From Methanomassiliicoccales archaeon PtaU1.Bin030 (GTDB lineage Archaea > Thermoplasmatota > Thermoplasmata > Methanomassiliicoccales > Methanomassiliicoccaceae): DNA of 7,228 nucleotides. The position numbers were made by a program, and so were the translations under genes. The stretch covers positions 1 through 7,228 of the forward strand of contig MVRB01000107.1 of assembly GCA_002067635.1 (NCBI GenBank), given 5' to 3'. Shown here one piece after another: positions 5,185 through 7,228 of this stretch; the stretch's first letter is position 1, and the number at the start of each line of letters is the position of its first letter. The notes beneath the pieces were generated by a model. The model did no database searches. It had not been told where the DNA came from and saw only the letters and a list, made by a program, of their open reading frames with translations.

Positions 5185-7080
5185 GTGAGCAGATATAAAC
5201 TTCATTTAGCGGTAGCGCTGATCATCGCCGCGATGGTCCTACCTGGATTCTCTGTGATAGTTGATACTCCCTCCGCTTCAGCCGAAACAACGACCGCGAC
5301 CTATGGTCGGATCGGGGTTTCTGGCACCAATATACTTCTCAACGGGGAGGTCACGTCCCAAAAGTTCTTTGGAGTGGTGGAGACCACCGCCCTGCAGAAC
5401 GCCATCTTAGCGTATATCGAGGGGGAGACGGGAGTGGCCGGTAAGACCTCCCACCTCAACGGGCCAGACACCAGCAACAAGGGGTACATACCCTACCATG
5501 AGACCGCCGAGCAGTTCTGGCATCAGTACTTCGCGATCACCGAGTATTATGACTGCAACCTGGTGAGACTGGGCGCGGGTGACGCCTGGGGCTCCAGGAT
5601 CCAGTACCAGGCCTGGTTGAACCACCATGATGAGTACATCTCCATGCTCAAGCTGATATGCGCCCAGGCCGAGCAGCATGGTGTCTGGCTGTGCTTTGTG
5701 ATGGCCGGATCTCAGGAATACCCGACCTATGCTTATGGCGGCTCCGGCTCCGTGTTCAACACCTCCAGCACCGCCTACGCTCGTTACATCGCTTATGTCC
5801 GGGACACCATGATGGCCCTGGAGGGCGAGGACGCCATCGCCATGTACGACCTGTTCAACGAGCCCGACCACGACAACTGCTACACCAACTACTGGTCCAC
5901 CAGCGGTGGTAAGACAGGGTTCAACACGTGGTCCAAGGCCGTGGCCTCGGCCACCGCCGGCTACTCCACCCACCCTCGGACCATGGGCATCGCGGGCCTC
6001 GGCAAGATGTTCGGATGGGGGCTCGCCGATTTCAAGCTGGCCACAGGTACCTGCGGGTTCGAGATCCTGCACCGCCATTACTACGCCTCTGCCAGCGGAG
6101 CCAGCAACGCATACCTTTTCAACGACCCTGAGGCCTGGGCGGACGCCTGCGGCAGGCCCCTCTACTGGGGGGAGCTGGGATACAACGGCGTGTACCCCCT
6201 GACCCGGTGGGCCTTCGGTGAGCAGACCATCTGGGCGGCAGGTGGCCAGATGATAGGCACGATGGTTCTGACCGGCACCGCCGGATATCCCTACACCGGA
6301 GGGCTTCTTCCCGACCCTGAGGTGAAGAGAGACCCGCTCCCGGAGATCGAGTTCACCTCCATCCCCGTGACCAATGCCATTGTCAATACCACCTACTCCT
6401 ATCAGGCGAACACATCAGTGGCATCGACGCTGTCTATCTCCACCGATGCCGCCTTCCTGTCCATCTCGTCATCCGGACTGATCTCAGGGATCCCTGATGC
6501 CCCCGGTCTCTACAACGTGAGCATATTGGCCTCGGCATCGGAAGGGAGGAGGGCGTATCAGAACTTCACACTGGAGGTGCCTGAGCCCCCAGCTCCCACA
6601 GTTGTACCGGTGGAGGATGATGTAGAGGAGCCGGATGCTGAGACGATCGAGAATGAGGCCGAGGAGGTCCCCACCAACACTACTGAGGAGGCCCCCTCGA
6701 ACAACACCGATGGGATGCCATCGAACGATAACGAGGAGCCGCCTCAGAACACCACCGATCCTGCGACCAATGCGTCACCTCACAATGTCACCGATCAGAA
6801 TGGCAGTGCTGGGAACTCCACAACGAACAGCAATGTCAATGTCACCTCCGACCGCTCATCATGGGCCGAGATCTTGAGCAAGTTGCAGTCCAGGCTCAAC
6901 TGGCGCTCCATGTTCTCTCAGGGAACGGAGGCTAACACCAGCTCCTCGGAGAACATGACGATAGCTGGTTCCGCTGACAAGGGGATCATCAAGGCGGACG
7001 AGGCGACAATGGTCCTTGCCGTGACCGCGGCCATGGTGACCACGACCATAGCGCTATTGGCGGTCTGGAAGTTCCGGTGA
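5185..7080 (+). CDS. Secreted, membrane-anchored GH5/clan GH-A-like surface glycoprotein
   Basis: This 631-residue protein starts at a GTG 7 bases after GAGGG (5173-5177). Residues 1-33 form a Sec-type signal peptide (SRYK, hydrophobic core 8-26, likely cleavage after ASA at 31-33). Residues ~40-380 resemble a GH5-type (clan GH-A) barrel: VRLG with Arg128, FNEP with candidate acid/base Glu226, HRHYY at 296-300, and YWGE with candidate nucleophile Glu330. Six cysteines (124, 159, 170, 232, 290, 322) could pair outside the cell. Residues ~388-465 match a putative Ig-like (He_PIG-type) domain, including LSISSSGLISGIPDAPGLY. Residues 466-606 are an acidic, Pro/Asn/Thr-rich linker with ten N-glycosylation sequons (15 in the protein). 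Residues 608-629 are a C-terminal transmembrane anchor ending in KFR. It could degrade or remodel polysaccharide, or merely bind it; the substrate cannot be read from sequence. Confidence 0.85.
   Translation: MSRYKLHLAVALIIAAMVLPGFSVIVDTPSASAETTTATYGRIGVSGTNILLNGEVTSQKFFGVVETTALQNAILAYIEGETGVAGKTSHLNGPDTSNKGYIPYHETAEQFWHQYFAITEYYDCNLVRLGAGDAWGSRIQYQAWLNHHDEYISMLKLICAQAEQHGVWLCFVMAGSQEYPTYAYGGSGSVFNTSSTAYARYIAYVRDTMMALEGEDAIAMYDLFNEPDHDNCYTNYWSTSGGKTGFNTWSKAVASATAGYSTHPRTMGIAGLGKMFGWGLADFKLATGTCGFEILHRHYYASASGASNAYLFNDPEAWADACGRPLYWGELGYNGVYPLTRWAFGEQTIWAAGGQMIGTMVLTGTAGYPYTGGLLPDPEVKRDPLPEIEFTSIPVTNAIVNTTYSYQANTSVASTLSISTDAAFLSISSSGLISGIPDAPGLYNVSILASASEGRRAYQNFTLEVPEPPAPTVVPVEDDVEEPDAETIENEAEEVPTNTTEEAPSNNTDGMPSNDNEEPPQNTTDPATNASPHNVTDQNGSAGNSTTNSNVNVTSDRSSWAEILSKLQSRLNWRSMFSQGTEANTSSSENMTIAGSADKGIIKADEATMVLAVTAAMVTTTIALLAVWKFR
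6661..6756 (+). repeat. Four tandem 8-residue (24-bp) repeats in the surface-protein linker
   Basis: Residues 493-524 divide exactly into EEVPTNTT, EEAPSNNT, DGMPSNDN and EEPPQNTT, consensus EExPxNxT. Units 1, 2 and 4 each contain an N-glycosylation sequon; unit 3 has lost it. The DNA units are diverged, so this is an old in-frame duplication rather than a recent slippage product. Confidence 0.75.
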
Positions 7081-7157
7081 GGCTGTTCCCTGAAAGATTC
7101 CATTTGGTGCAAAGGACTAATCCTCGATGCCTCATTACCGTACCAAGGAGTCGGGCC

Positions 7158-7228
7158 ATGGTCGCCAGGGATGAAGCCAAGATCAGGGTATGCAAGAACG
7201 GCCCCTATCTAGTGTCGGGAAGAGTGCC
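7158..7228 (+). CDS. Probable CDGSH-type iron-sulfur protein, N-terminus only
   Basis: Twenty-three codons are visible before the window ends. Residues 8-23 (KIRVCKNGPYLVSGRV) match the opening strand pair seen in many prokaryotic CDGSH-type iron-sulfur domain proteins, typically I.V..NGPYLV.G.V. The ATG at 7158 has AAGGAG (7145-7150) 7 bases upstream. The frame is open further upstream, but without a comparable ribosome site. The CDGSH cluster motif itself would lie beyond the window, so the call rests on the N-terminal signature alone. It starts 77 bases after the surface-protein gene; no clear TATA box is seen between them, so read-through is possible. Confidence 0.55.
   Translation, partial: MVARDEAKIRVCKNGPYLVSGRV

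Noticed and set aside
5407..6078. Minus-strand 223-codon open frame inside the surface-protein gene
   Set aside because: Low-complexity Gly/Val-rich shadow of the barrel domain; the plus-strand gene has a signal peptide, domain motifs and an anchor.

Overview
The window looks like chromosomal DNA from a high-GC archaeon, most plausibly a euryarchaeon of the Thermoplasmatota / Methanomassiliicoccales type. That placement is an inference. It rests on TATA-like boxes about 42-43 bp upstream of two start codons, GC-rich genes with many AGG and ATA codons separated by very AT-rich intergenic DNA, Shine-Dalgarno sites with occasional TTG/GTG starts, and a secreted, sequon-rich protein with a C-terminal membrane anchor. 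No marker gene fixes the taxonomy.

Layout. (1) Positions 1-1256, plus strand: the 3' part of thiM overlaps a complete thiE by 4 bp; together they form a thiazole-salvage and thiamin phosphate synthesis unit. (2) Positions 1257-1345: a short convergent gap with no clear terminator. (3) Positions 1346-3323, minus strand: a two-gene operon, aguB then aguA, that converts agmatine to putrescine through N-carbamoylputrescine. (4) Positions 3324-3493: a divergent promoter region with one TATA-like box for each direction. (5) Positions 3494-4896, plus strand: an overlapping pair made of a medium-chain dehydrogenase that lacks the usual zinc ligands and a small 6-pyruvoyltetrahydropterin synthase (PTPS/QueD)-like protein with its catalytic residues replaced. 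The product of this pair is unknown, and it is the best candidate here for undescribed chemistry. (6) Positions 4897-5184: noncoding DNA with two hairpins after the operon and then two segments of about 13-14% GC. (7) Positions 5185-7080: a 631-residue surface protein with signal peptide, GH5/clan GH-A-like barrel, Ig-like domain, glycosylation-sequon-rich linker with an 8-residue tandem repeat, and membrane anchor. (8) Positions 7158 to the end: the first 23 codons of a probable CDGSH-type iron-sulfur protein.

How the genes relate. The thi pair and the agu pair are recognisable metabolic modules. The dehydrogenase/PTPS-like pair is translationally coupled and should act in one pathway. The surface protein appears to be a separate transcription unit facing the cell exterior. 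No mobile element, CRISPR array, tRNA or rRNA was seen.
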